Part shown: positions 22,866 to 33,740 of the stretch, piece after piece
How the letters are laid out: every line of letters starts with the position of its first letter
How positions within the stretch are numbered: the stretch's first letter is position 1
DNA from: Delphinapterus leucas
Lineage: Eukaryota > Chordata > Mammalia > Artiodactyla > Monodontidae
Length of the DNA: 64,000 bases
NCBI RefSeq assembly: GCF_002288925.2
Contig: NW_022098045.1
Span: forward strand, 253,349-317,348
Direction: 5' to 3'
Made by a program: the position numbers and the translations under genes
The notes under the pieces: model-generated
What the model saw: the letters and a program-made list of their open reading frames with translations, nothing else
What the model was told of the DNA's origin: nothing
Databases searched by the model: none

Positions 22866-22893
22866 GGGTTTTTGGGTTTTTTGGGTTTTTGGG
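22866..22893 (+). other. Intronic G-quadruplex motif
   Basis: Four GGG runs (22866-22868, 22874-22876, 22883-22885, 22891-22893) are separated by T loops of 5, 6 and 5. This fits the G3+N1-7 rule on the sense strand, so it could form in both DNA and pre-mRNA. Confidence 0.7.
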
Positions 22894-22936
22894 TTGTTTC
22901 CCAGTACTCTCGAAAGCAGAATCACATATTAAAATG

Positions 22937-23155
22937 ATGATAATGGCTGCCATTTACTGACTGCTTACTTTGTGTAAAGTGCCATGTTGAGCATTTTACT
23001 TTCATTACTTCATCTAACTCTGAAGTAGTTAATATGAGTATCGCCATTTTGTCAGTGAAGAAACAGGCACAGAAACAAGCACTCAGCTTCTAAGTGATGG
23101 ACCTAGGATTGACTGTGGGCATTCTGGCTTGAGTCCACATGCTCTCAGCCTCCTT
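22937..23155 (+). repeat. MIR-type ancient SINE
   Basis: GCCATTTACTGACTGCTTAC, CATTACTTCATCTAACTCTG, GTGAAGAAACAGGCACAGA and a final CCACATGCTCTCAGCC follow the MIR order across almost its whole length. Confidence 0.8.
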
Positions 23156-24539
23156 CACCACCTCCCATAACTGGAATCACATCCTAAACTGGAGGCTCCT
23201 CTTTAGGCAGCAGTAGCCCTCTAGTTCCTTGTTCTACCTGATAAAGCCCTATTTGCTAAAAATGAATGAATGTGAAATTCACAAGCCACCAGTGTGACAG
23301 AGAAAATAGTTAGGTATGTAAGCAACACTGAATAGCCATGTGTGTGACAGGGATTTAGAAATTTCTTAAACACCTATAATTTTCTGTTTCTTGTCTATTG
23401 CCTTGTTCTTTCTTCATATCCATAGTGGCTAGACATAATAGGTGCTTTATACATATTAAATCATTGAATCTGTTGTGTATAAATGAATAAAGCCTGTGTT
23501 AGAATGACATGTTTGTTGGGGCATAAATATAGCTTGATTTTCTAGAACTTGGGGGTTTTCATGGTTGAAGTGAAACAGGAGGGTGGAAATATATCATTGC
23601 AAGAATATAGAGTGCTTTAGAGTTACATATCTATACCAACAAGTATCTATGGAGTATCTGGTATTTGGTAGGTATTATTTTAAGCAAGTGTGTAATGGTG
23701 TGTAAAACAGGCAGAGTTCTTCTCATGGAGCCTGTGATCTTTGTGAAGCTAGTTATTTAGTTCCATGTTTATAGCTGAATAAATTGAGACAAGAGGAGGA
23801 TAAGTTTCCCAAGATTGTCTACTAAGTAGTTGGTAGCTTTACATCTGTAAATTATTACCTACTGCCACGTAGCCATGAGATCCATTTTAGTTATTAAGGT
23901 AGGAGTTATTTTCAGTCTTATGCTGGTTAATTTTACAAGAAAAATATTATGCAATGTAATAGTCCTGGTGGTGTTTTTAGCAACCATAACTCAGCTTCTC
24001 AGGTATACTCATAGTATATATTATCTTCCTTGGAATATCTACAAAGTAATACTGAGCCTGCCAAGTATATAAACCTAAACTTGTAGCAATCTCAACATTA
24101 GAGGAGGATATAATAGATCTTTGTGTGGGGGAGGGAAGGAAGTGAAAGGGAGGACTGGAGCATGTGACAAAGTCATGATCTTTCAGTTGAATAATCTTTT
24201 AATTTAGCAGAAACATCTGGGCTTTCCCAGATGGCATCATGATGGTAATTCATCAAGGGAACCCTTTTGTGCTAACAGCAACTAGTGAACTTGGGGGGAG
24301 GGGATGAGACTTTTCTTCTTAAATTGTAAAACCGTGACCCAGGAAGCCTTGGGGAACAGAACTTGTGAGCTTTACAAACTGATGTAGTTGCACAAGTTGA
24401 CAAATTTTAAGAAGCACTGTTGTGTGCAGAATAGGAACTAAATAATAGGAGGAGTCAGCTAACTGTAAAAGAAGTAAGTGAAGTGGTCTCTTACCCTCAA
24501 ACCTGTTGAAGAAGAATTGGCATACCTACCAGAAATCTA

Positions 24540-24990
24540 TTTCTGAAAAGTATCTAAATAATATCATTTAAAATGAAAAAATTAGAAATAACCCAAATGC
24601 TCACCAGCATGAAAATAGATCAAAAATTGTTTATACATACAATGGACTATTACCTTGTAACACAGCAGCCCAAAGGGTAAAGTACAAGCTACACACTACA
24701 ATATGGATAAATCTTAGAAAATGCAGTTTTGAGTGAAAGGCTTAGGTTATATACAGTATCAAACCCTTTTCGCTACAGTTAAAAAAAAAACAAGCTAAAA
24801 TATTATTTAGGCATCCGTGTATTTGTAATATTTCTAAAATAAGACAGTGATTTACACAAAATTCAGAAATAGCTGCCTCAAAAGGGGAGGCAGGAATTCA
24901 GAACAGAGAAGGAGCATGTAAATGAAAGACACTGATCTGTTTCTCCAGTTGGGCAATGGTTTCATGGGTATTGGTGATTTTTTTTTAAGA
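24540..24990 (+). mobile_element. Old L1 3' end, plus strand
   Basis: AAATAACCCAAATGCTCACC, ACATACAATGGACTATTACC, ATGGATAAATCTTAGAAAA and a 3' UTR with GGGCAATGGTTTCATGGG correspond to the C-terminal ORF2 and 3' UTR of an old L1M-type element. Confidence 0.75.
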
Positions 24991-25269
24991 ATTAAAATTA
25001 GGCATCGAAGTTTGTTATTTAAAGAAGTTCTGAAATGAGTCATTTTAGAAAATAGTTCCCCCCCACTTCATTTATCTTTTAACACTTCTGGATGTATCAG
25101 GTGTTCTTAATATGTCCACCTGGATAAGTAAATGTGGTGGGAACTCGGTAAGATGGTTTTTTCAGTGGTACAGTTAAGCAAGTGACATCCTTCACAATAG
25201 TCAGGAAGAACCTGGTTTACCCTTCGCCAGCACAAGCAGAAAGATACATGCTGGATTCTCAGCTTCTCA

Positions 25270-25434
25270 GAAAATGCCCACTTGGGAATTCCCTGTGCTC
25301 AATGGTTAGGATGCAGCACTTTCACTGCTGGGACCTGGGTTTGATCCCTGGTCAGCGAGCTAAGATCCTGCAAGCCTTGCTGCTTGGCCAAAAAAAAAAG
25401 AAGGAAAGAAAGAAAGAAAAGAAAATGCCCACTT
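25270..25434 (+). mobile_element. Short tRNA-derived SINE, plus strand
   Basis: The body is 25284-25420 (GGGAATTCCCTGTGCTCAATG, GGGTTTGATCCCTGGTCAG, CTTGGCCAAAAAAA then a GAAA-rich tail) between perfect TSDs GAAAATGCCCACTT at 25270-25283 and 25421-25434. Confidence 0.95.
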
Positions 25435-25811
25435 ATTAAAAACGTAAACTAGATGTATAACAGTGACTAAGTGGAATATATGGTTTGTGAAACATTAAGG
25501 TGTAAAGTATGAAAGCGGTTAAATTTTTTCTCTGCTTCAAATCTTAACTTTGTTGAAATAACCGTTTAGGAAATTTCAAAAGGACCTTGCCTGTGTTACT
25601 TTGTTTTGGTTTCCTTTATTTTCCCTGAGTTAAGTTTAATCCTTGGGGTGGAGTGCTGAAGCTGCAAAGTATAGAAGAAAAAATGGACTTAATGGGCATT
25701 CTAGAAGCAGCTGGGGATCCCGGTTCTACCACTTGCTAATTGTGTGATCTTGGGCCAGTTATGTGGCTCAACTTTGGTTTCCTTCAATGTAAAGAGGGAA
25801 TATCAATACCT

Positions 25812-26158
25812 ACTTTGCAGGATTTTTTTTTTTTTTTTTTTTTTTGGCTGCACTGGGTCTTCGTTGCTGTGCACAGGCTTTCTCTAGTTGCGGCGAGCAG
25901 GGGCTACTCTTTGTTGCAGTGCACGGGTTTCTCATTGCGGTGGCTTCTCGTTGCGGAGCACGGGCTCTAGGCGCGCGGGCTTCAGTAGTTGTGGCTTGCG
26001 GGATCTAGACCGCAGGCTCAGTAGTTGTGGTGCACGGGCTTAGTTGCTCCTCGGCATGTGGGATCTTCCCGGACTGGGGCTTGAACCCGTGTCCCCTGCA
26101 TTGGCAGACGGATTCTTAACCACTGCGCCACCAGGAAAGTCCCAACTTTGCAGGATTT
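25812..26158 (-). mobile_element. Long CHR-1-type SINE, minus strand
   Basis: The body is 25826-26144, with a 20-T tail on the left and CACCAGGAAAGTCCC on the right. Perfect TSDs ACTTTGCAGGATTT are at 25812-25825 and 26145-26158. Confidence 0.95.
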
Positions 26159-27514
26159 GATATGATATTTACAAAGCACCTAACATAAAATAAAAATTCA
26201 ATAAATGGTAGCTACCTTAAGTAGTAATAATTTTTCCACATCGTAAAACAGGGACATTGGGTGTGACAAATCAGCCTTTGTCTTATAATAGTAGCTGAGT
26301 AAATATACTTTAAAGGAATGTAACTACTAACTTTGAAAAGTGAATCTCATTTGCTTTGAATCAACCATAATGTGGAAAATTCATGCTGGGTGAGCAGTTA
26401 GAACATAGTATTGTTCAGATCATTATCTTGGATTTGAACTTCACATAGCCTTGTTAATTCTGTTTTAGGGCCACAAACTGTATCCCAGACCTCCTCACAA
26501 CTCTTTTACAAATATATGCTGTTATTCTCAAGTGGAATCAAATGAGAAAATAGTTCAATACAGCTTATAATTAGTGTGTTTATGAGAAAAGATTATGAAA
26601 AAAAAGTTCAAGGTTTGTATGTCTTACTGATGACTTAATATTGCCTTTATATTCTAAGCTAATATGTTTACATAGTAAAAACATTACCAAGCAATATTTT
26701 AAATTATTTTTATTAGTCCTCTATTTAGTGCCTGTTTTTATAGTAAATTCATTGCTTATGAACAGAACAATGAGTAACTGTCATGTTGAAGACTCAAGAG
26801 TGGTTACCTGCAAACAGGTATAACTGGGTAAAAGTACAGGTTTTCCTGCCCACCCACAGTTCTTATTTCTGAAATAACTGCTAATACCTCCTCAAACTGA
26901 TAGGTATGGGAAACTCAAGGGTAACCAGTGCAGACAGGTTTTTCTCTCCTTGGCAGAAGTTTTAGTTGCTTTGGGCTTCCTTCCTTGTGTCTACCTGGAG
27001 AGGACCTTTGGAAGGAATGTTAATCAAGTTTCTGTGCTTATTGACCTAGATGTTTTTGTTTTGCTGGTACGTTGTAATCAATCCAGATCTCCTGTTCAGG
27101 GTTAAATAAATGCTTATTGTTTGGTTGGTGGGAAGATTGTCCATCATGGTTTGTGACAGGCTGAATTCAGATTTTGGTGGACACAGGCAATCCCAGAGCA
27201 TTCAGATTAATTCACATATTCACAGTTCTATATTTTAAGAATGTATCAGTGACCTAGAGTCTTGATGTCATATGTACAGATAGCCAGGGCTCTTTGGTAT
27301 TGTGGTTCCAGGAACTATTCAGTGTAATTTTAAAGATTTTAATGACTGCTTAACGGTGTTTTGAAGTATTACATGGCTTAAAGTGAAACTATAAACTATC
27401 TCCCTTTAAGTTTTAATCTATAAAGATGTCTGGCTAGAAAGGAATTGCACTGTAATTAAATGTGAATGTGTTAAATAAAGACTTATATTCAGTATTTGGA
27501 TATGTAAACTGTGC

Positions 27515-27616
27515 TTCCTTGAAGAAGTGATCTTGTCTTAAGCTGCATGCCCAGTGCCTGGCACATGGAGTACTCTCAGTGAATATTTACTGAATGAATG
27601 AATGAATGAATGAATA
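27515..27616 (+). repeat. L2-like 3' end with (TGAA)n
   Basis: CCCAGTGCCTGGCACATGGAG...GTGAATATTTACTGAATGAATG is the characteristic L2 3' end. It terminates in (TGAA)6 at 27591-27614. Confidence 0.7.
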
Positions 27617-27934
27617 GCTCTGGTCCAGATGTAGAATAATATTGGAAGAGATTTAAATAGAAATGAATAAACCTAGTTGGAAAATTTTATTTTCCTTAGT
27701 AACTTGCTGATGTTCTTCCTAATTATAAATAAGCATATACGTATATATATTCTTACATTGTACCAGATTGCCTTCCCTCTAACAATATGAAAATACCTGT
27801 TTACCTACAGAATCTGGTTCTCAGCATTTTTTCTTTGAGTTGAATCTCAAATTAGGATGGAAGCATTTATGAATTTTTTTGTATTTGCTGTAAACACTTT
27901 ATTCCAGTATGGCTTTCCTTTTCATTTACTTAAA

Positions 27935-28128
27935 AAAATTGTTTTATTGAATTATAGTTATTTACAATGTTGTATTAGTTTCAGGTGTACAGCAAAGTGA
28001 TTCAGTTATTNNNNNNNNNNNNNNNNNNNNNNNNNNNNNNNNNNNNNNNNNNNNNNNNNNNNNNNNNNNNNNNNNNNNNNNNNNNNNNNNNNNNNNNNNN
28101 NNNNNNNNNNTATATATATATATATAAA
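27935..28128 (-). mobile_element. L1 3' fragment, minus strand, containing an assembly gap
   Basis: ATTGAATTATAGTTATTTAC...GTTTCAGGTGTACAGC AAAGTGATTCAG is the antisense L1 3' end. It runs into 100 Ns and emerges in a (TA)n run. Confidence 0.85.
28011..28110. other. Assembly gap of 100 N
   Basis: Exactly 100 unknown bases, bounded on the right by (TA)n. The round number suggests a placeholder, so the real length of the TA microsatellite and any inserted sequence is unknown. Confidence 0.98.
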
Positions 28129-28129
28129 A

Positions 28130-28445
28130 TACTTGGGCTTCCCTGGTGGCGCAGTGGTTAAGAATCCACCTGCCAGTGCAGGGGACACAGGTTCGAGCCC
28201 TGGTCTGGGAAGATCCCACATGCCACAGAGCAACTAAGCACGTGCACCACAACTACTGAGCCCACACACCACAACTACTGAAGCCCGCGCACCTAGTGCC
28301 TGTGCTCTGCAACAAGAGAAGCTACCACAAATAGGAGCCCGCGCACTGCAACGAAGAGTAGCCCCTGCTCGCCGCAACTAGAGAAAGCCCGTGCACAGCA
28401 ACGAAGACCTAATGCATACAAAAATAAATAAATATTTTTTAAAAT
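28130..28445 (+). mobile_element. Long CHR-1-type SINE, plus strand
   Basis: GGGCTTCCCTGGTGGCGCAG from 28136, B box GGTTCGAGCCC, CACAACTACTGAGCCC repeats and an AAAATAAATAAATATTTTTT tail to about 28437. TSDs are unclear (AATACTTG before, AATACTCAAG after). Confidence 0.93.
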
Positions 28446-29279
28446 TTTAATAATACTCAAGGAGAAATTTTTCTTTCAGTTTTTAGATAACCCTCTGATA
28501 AGAAATCCTAGAACACAATAAATCATCTTGGGACGTATTTCTTGAAGTTTTGTGCTCCTCCTAAAAACCAGACCCTTAAGTAAAAACAAACAAAAACTTG
28601 TTTTCAATCGTCCAAAACATTGTCACAGAAAATCTTTGTCATCCCTTATCTCCTTGTTATTTATGTAGCTCAGAAAGCAAGTACCTAACTTCTTGCTACC
28701 AAGGCATAATGGTCTCCTTGGATAGTATAGATATGTGGGTGGGTGGGTAAACTGGTAGATTGGTTTAAGAGAACTGGATAATGTGCCCTTAGCATGTTCC
28801 AAGATGGGAGAATTTTTAAGGTACTAGAAAATAATCTAATGCAGAAACTTGGTAAATACAGCAATATCAGAAGGGGAGGGGAAAATTGCCATTAATCAGG
28901 AAGGATTTTACTTTTTTCACTTCATGTTTTTTTTTCTTGCACTTCTGTCCTGTCTACAAAGTTAGGTCTTTGTACTTTGGAGAAGGAAATTATGAATGCC
29001 TGAGAGTATGGTATTTAAATGGAAAATCTGCTTTAGTTTTTCTTAAAACACTACCTTTAGCAGAGCAAAGAATTTTGATAGCTAAGTATATAAGGAAAAA
29101 AGAGGTGAATTATGTGCTTGTTAAAGTAATCTAACTACCTCTTTTACCATCTTTGCTGTCCAGTATTACCCAGTATTAACTGTCTTCCTGTTATCCAGCC
29201 CTTTTATCCCACAGAGAGGGGAATTGATGAGGATATGTGCATTGTGTTATGTCTGATCACAGTTTGACTAGCATAGTCT
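28446..29279 (+). other. Repeat-poor stretch upstream of the alternative RUFY3 start
   Basis: I recognise no repeat or gene in this segment. It has a short (GGGT)n at about 28737-28748 and a small open frame at 28886-29134 with no recognisable domain. Further right, a possible non-coding exon-like block lies at about 29619-29728 (T-rich tract, CCTGCACAG acceptor, AAGGAG|GTAGGG donor), unsupported by anything else. Confidence 0.4.
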
Positions 29280-29545
29280 GGAAGTGGGTTGTGCAGGATG
29301 AGAGCTAGCAGCCTAATTGCTCTCCCTGCATCAGCAGCATCTATAAAGCATCCTGGGAATTGCTCACCCTACGTTCAGAGCAGCTGGTCACATGAGCCTG
29401 AATTTTCAGTTCAGTTCATTAGTCAGCCATTTTGGTCAACACCCTGCTTACTGCGCACGACCAATCCTATTAGAACTCAGCATCCCAGCTCCTCTGAGCA
29501 GATCCTGGAAGTGATTTCTGCAGTTCAGGATTTTTTTTTTTAAGC
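29280..29545 (+). promoter_or_regulatory. RUFY3: Candidate promoter region for the alternative (MSALTPP) RUFY3 isoform
   Basis: This 260-bp stretch lies about 500-700 bp upstream of the alternative start codon and is free of recognisable interspersed repeats. It carries a TATA-like CTATAAAG near 29340, a YY1-type GCCATTTTG near 29427, an NRF1-half-site-like TGCGCA near 29454 and a CCAAT near 29461. It is not a CpG island, which suits a tissue-restricted promoter. Motif matches this short occur by chance, so this is a weak inference from position and composition. Confidence 0.25.
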
Positions 29546-29957
29546 TAAATCGAAAATATTGGTTTATTTTTTGTTTGTTTTTTTTTTTCTTTTGTACTTT
29601 TTTTTTTCCTGCACAGAGAAGGAGGATTTTTCACTTACTCATACAGAGGCCAGTTTTTCAAAGCCAGCTAAGGTAGCATCGGCTGTGCAGGATTTCAAGC
29701 CTCTGGCTCAGCTGAAAAAGAAGGAGGTAGGGAAGGGAAGATAACAAAAGAGAAGCTGGAAGAAGACAAGCATCATCTTATTTTGCTAGGTGGTAGGAGC
29801 TGTCTATGAGAAGAGATAGTGTAGAATTGTTTATCTTAACAGTTGGTTCTTAAACCATAAGGTGTGTTTTTTTAACCTCCCCCACCCCATTTCTTGAGAG
29901 CTTTGTTGCAGAGCTTTGGATTGGGGGTTTTTGTTGAGGAGGATTTATTTTTGTGGG

Positions 29958-29986
29958 GTGTGTGTGTGTGTGTGTGTGTGTGTGTT
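29958..29986 (+). repeat. (TG)n microsatellite just upstream of the alternative start codon
   Basis: A pure TG run of about 14 units ends about 20 nt before the ATG at 30007. It therefore probably lies in the 5' UTR or core promoter of the second isoform. Confidence 0.95.
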
Positions 29987-30006
29987 GTGGTCCCAGCTGA
30001 GTCATC

Positions 30007-30184
30007 ATGTCGGCTCTGACGCCTCCCACCGATATGCCGACCCCCACCACTGACAAGATCACACAGGCTGCTATGGAGACCATCTACCTTTGCAAATTCC
30101 GAGTGTCTATGGATGGAGAATGGCTCTGCCTGCGAGAGCTGGATGACATCTCACTTACACCTGACCCAGAGCCTACCCAGGAAG
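30007..30184 (+). CDS. RUFY3: RUFY3 alternative first coding exon (MSALTPP isoform)
   Basis: This exon has 59 codons plus one base, beginning MSALTPPTDMPTPTT and ending ..LTPDPEPTQE. It is the N-terminus of the well-known shorter, brain-enriched RUFY3/Singar1 form, which is 469 residues in human. The start has A at -3. The donor is GAAG|GTATGG at 30184/30185, and the leftover G joins AT at 61318 to make Asp, giving ..TQEDPNYL. The exon contains the hydrophobic METIYLCKF segment, followed by the acidic RELDDISL stretch. In work on other mammals this isoform suppresses surplus axon formation and binds cytoskeletal partners. If the intron is retained the frame stays open to about 30288, so an unspliced product would be 93 residues. 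I am confident of both boundaries. Confidence 0.95.
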
Positions 30185-33100
30185 GTATGGTTAGATCCCA
30201 TCCACTAGTATCTCACCAGCATCCCCATTGTTACTCGGGCTGGGAGGGTCAGGGAAAGGCAGGAAGAACCCATGCTGTAAACTATTAACAAGCCTGAAAA
30301 CCTTTCATCCTTACCTACCACCAGCTCCCCTTCTCTACTTTACTGGGAAAAATAATTTTTCCCTGCCCCCTGAGGTATCCTTTCAAAAGATGCTGGTGCT
30401 TGTTTAGAGTTCTTTGTCTTGAAGCCTCTAAAAAGAACATTTGAGGTCACTTATCACATCTGACCCTAATCAACAATGAAAAAGCTATTAATTCTGATTA
30501 GATGCTAAAATATTATAGAAATTGTAGTGATTCTTAATAAAGATAAAAAAGCATGACCATAATTATAGGGTTGTACATGATATAGTTGAAACGCTCATGA
30601 AGGGTGTCCTATCATCAGGATATAATGTTAAACAGGCTATGATATCTAGAAAGTATTTGGTCAAACATTTTTTTCTTTAATAATATAGATTATAAGGTTC
30701 GATGAGGAAGCAGTTTTACATTCAGTGCTTATTTAATGAATATGGTGTCTTAAAAAAGCACAATGCCTTAAAAAGGCATGATTGATAAGGTAATTCCTTC
30801 CCATGGAACGTATTGGCCATTGCTTTTTATAAGTTATTTGTGGTATCTATGATGACCCATTTGAAATTTCTACTGTCAGTACCTTTGAGACCTTTGTGGT
30901 TCTTGACTTGTGACTTTCTCCCAGAACCTTTTCTAAATTGTGAGAGTGTTTCATCTTCTACCCCTAAATTCTCTTAGTACAGTAAGGAAGAGAATTAACA
31001 TGAGTCATAATTTGAGTCAAATTGTTTTGTATTTTTAGGTAGTGACCTCTTAGCTAGTGTTTATTCTCTACCCTTAAAATAATGAAGACAGAAATGCTCA
31101 TGTATGAGAATAAATTCTTCATAAAATCTGCCTAACATTTAGACATACTGCAGGATAGAGGGCACAAGGTGAATTGCACTTAGCAATTGGGTTAGGAAAA
31201 GTGATTCCTTTCCCTTGACCTAGTGTCATTGCAATCTTATCATGACTCAGATTTCACTCTTTGTGTCTGAAAAGGATTTTATTTTTCCAGTTAGACACTT
31301 TTAGAGAGGGTTAACATCATAACACAAAGCATTCATTTGGGTGTGTCTTTAGGGCAATGTTTAAGTAGTTTTTAAGGCCCTTTGCATCTCTTAACAATTG
31401 ATTTGTCAGCTGGACAGCTTCCTTTGGCTCTAAGTTTCAGAATGTGCACAGGGGTTAGAGGACATCAGCTAGAACTGCATACAATGCCAGTACTGTTCAG
31501 AACAGCCTCCAAAGCTTTAAAAATCTTTAGGGAAGAAAAATACATTTTTAGAAGGCTACCAAGAAGTCTTTTAGCAAATGCCTCAATTTGCGTATTTTGT
31601 TTTAAAATATATTCATTTTGAGAGTCATGCGATATCAAATATTCCCTTAATTATAAAATTTAGTGTGTCAGTGTCTCAAAATAACTTATAACAAATTTAA
31701 TAATTTGAATACATATTTGTTTTTTGAGCAAGATTCCTGTGAGTGAACAAAAGTGAGCTGTTTGGTTCACATAAGCATTTGTAGTGGTACTGTTTAAATT
31801 CAATATGGAGAAATCTGTGATGGAAAATGTATGAGAGCTGCAACCTAAGCTTAAGTGGCACATCCTTAGATTAAGGGAAACAGACAAATAGGAAGTTCCC
31901 AACACCTTAGAGTCAACTATGGAGGGTGTGGAGGAAAATAGAGAAATGCTAACAAATGAATTTTGGAATTCTGCCTTAAATTGGGTAAAAGAAGAAACAA
32001 TTTCAAATGATTAGCACTAGAAGTAATAAAAGAAAGTCCAGACCCAGGAAAACATCTATAGGTTTAGTGATCTAGGAAACCAGGTAAATAAAATACAGGG
32101 ATTTTATTTCCTTGCTCCACTGGCTAACTCTGGATGTCTAAACAGTCATTTGAACCAAAGAAATGTCTGCTTTAATATTGATGCTAGTGACAATTGTTAA
32201 GTTTAATTTAGCTACTAACCTTTAAGTGGTGATCACCAGGCCAGTGATAATGGGAATCTTACTGTGTTGACAAAATGGAGCACCTGGTGCCCAGGCACAG
32301 GAGTATTCATAGAATACTTCAGACATCTGACCGCGCAAATCCTGCATTGGGGCCCTCTGACTCCCACAAGAGAAAAGGGGCAAAAGCATAATGTATCCTC
32401 TTAAGAGAATAATATAGACTAACTTTGTGGCCTCAGCACTACAAGCATTGCAGTTTCCAACTTTTGTTTTCTGAAAACAGAGTTCCTTCCTTCACTGTGC
32501 TGTCCAAAGTGTAGGCCTGGACCTAGAATTTCTGCCTAGCTTAACTCTTAAATACGTGGGAATAAAAACTCACTTAATTATTTCAGTGCTTATTGGTGGT
32601 CAAGGAGGTGACCTTTCTCTCACTTCTTTTAATACACTTTTTTTTGAAAAACCTGGAGCAAATCTCCAAATCTTTAATTGTAAGGAGAAGGTTCAGCAAA
32701 GGCTTCATCCAGTAAGTGACACTTGGGCTGGGCTCAACCTTGCGTGATAACTAGACCATCACCAGGCTGACACTGTGGCGGGTAGGGGTTGGAGGGGACA
32801 TTTCAGACAGTACATAGTGAGCTGGCCAAGCTCGGGTATAACAAGTAGTTAGGACTGGTACCTACCAGATAGTAGGTTAGGAGGATTAAATGAGATACTT
32901 AATGTAAAGTGCCCTATAAATTTAGTTATTTGTGTAATAGTTATTCATGGAGCAGTGGTTTGAGCTGCAACAGTTTAAGCCCCATTCTTTATTGCCGTTT
33001 TAGTGTGTATTTCTGTTTTTATATCTAACTTTCTGGAGTAGTCTAAACTAATTGTTTACCAGACAGACTAAAGGTTAGTAGCTTGAATTCATATAAACGA

Positions 33101-33594
33101 GAAAATAATCGGTTAAAACGCAGTTATCAAGAAATACTTCTTTTCCTATTAACCTTCTTTTAAAGAAGAGGAATCTGACATTGAGAGGTGAAACACAGAT
33201 GATCGGTTTAGTACAGTATAATACACCATCTGGTTATAAAGACAGCTATAAGCTTTGAATTATTTTTTTGACTTAGAAAATTTCCTTCTCAAATACAGAT
33301 AATAAGAGGCAGACTACGAAGAAATGATACATTGAGCAGGCACACTGAGGAGAGAATCTCTGCTCAAGTCTTTGATTTTAGTGTTACTATAGAGAACTGT
33401 ATGTGATGGCAGACTTCAGACATGCTGTTACTGTGTAACTATGCAGTTTTCCCCTGGTAGTTGCATTTTGGTTTAGTGTTCATTAGACTATCTGGCACTT
33501 ATACTGTAATGTATAAAGAGATAGCTTATATGTAACATCTGTGAGTGTAGTAATGATACTGCACCACATGCAAGGAGTGTGTTTTGGTCTGTCA

Positions 33595-33740
33595 GTTGGT
33601 CAGAAATATTTATTGGGCATCCCTTCATGCAAAGTCCAGTTCTAGAGACTAAGAAATAGGTGGCCCTTGCCCTCAATGAATTCACAGTCAAGGAAAAGAG
33701 ATGAAACAAAGATGTCAGAGGCTGCTGTAAAACAAGTGTG
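33595..33740 (+). repeat. Ancient L2-like fragment
   Basis: AAATATTTATTGGGCATCCC, GTCCAGTTCTAGAGAC and GGCCCTTGCCCTCAATGAATT are in L2 3'-region order but heavily diverged. A second such piece, with TATGCTAGGTCCTGAGGTAC, is at about 34330-34440. Confidence 0.5.

Larger units (their letters stand above)
14313..30006 (+). other. RUFY3: RUFY3 intron between the two alternative first exons
   Basis: This is an intron for transcripts from the CpG-island promoter and upstream sequence for the second start. It holds SINEs (17.6, 18.2, 25.3, 25.8 and 28.1 kb), L1 3' pieces (21.2, 24.6 and 27.9 kb), an LTR-like element (18.6 kb), MIR copies (15.4 and 22.9 kb), a hAT-like fragment (21.05 kb) and an assembly gap. 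I recognise nothing in 15580-17565, 18910-21050, 23160-24540 or 26160-27510, apart from a possible diffuse L2 remnant near 23640-23760. No open frame there looks coding. Confidence 0.8.

Noticed and set aside
28886..29134. 82-codon open frame upstream of the MSALTPP exon
   Set aside because: No domain, no splice signals in phase with RUFY3, and no sign of conservation that I can judge.
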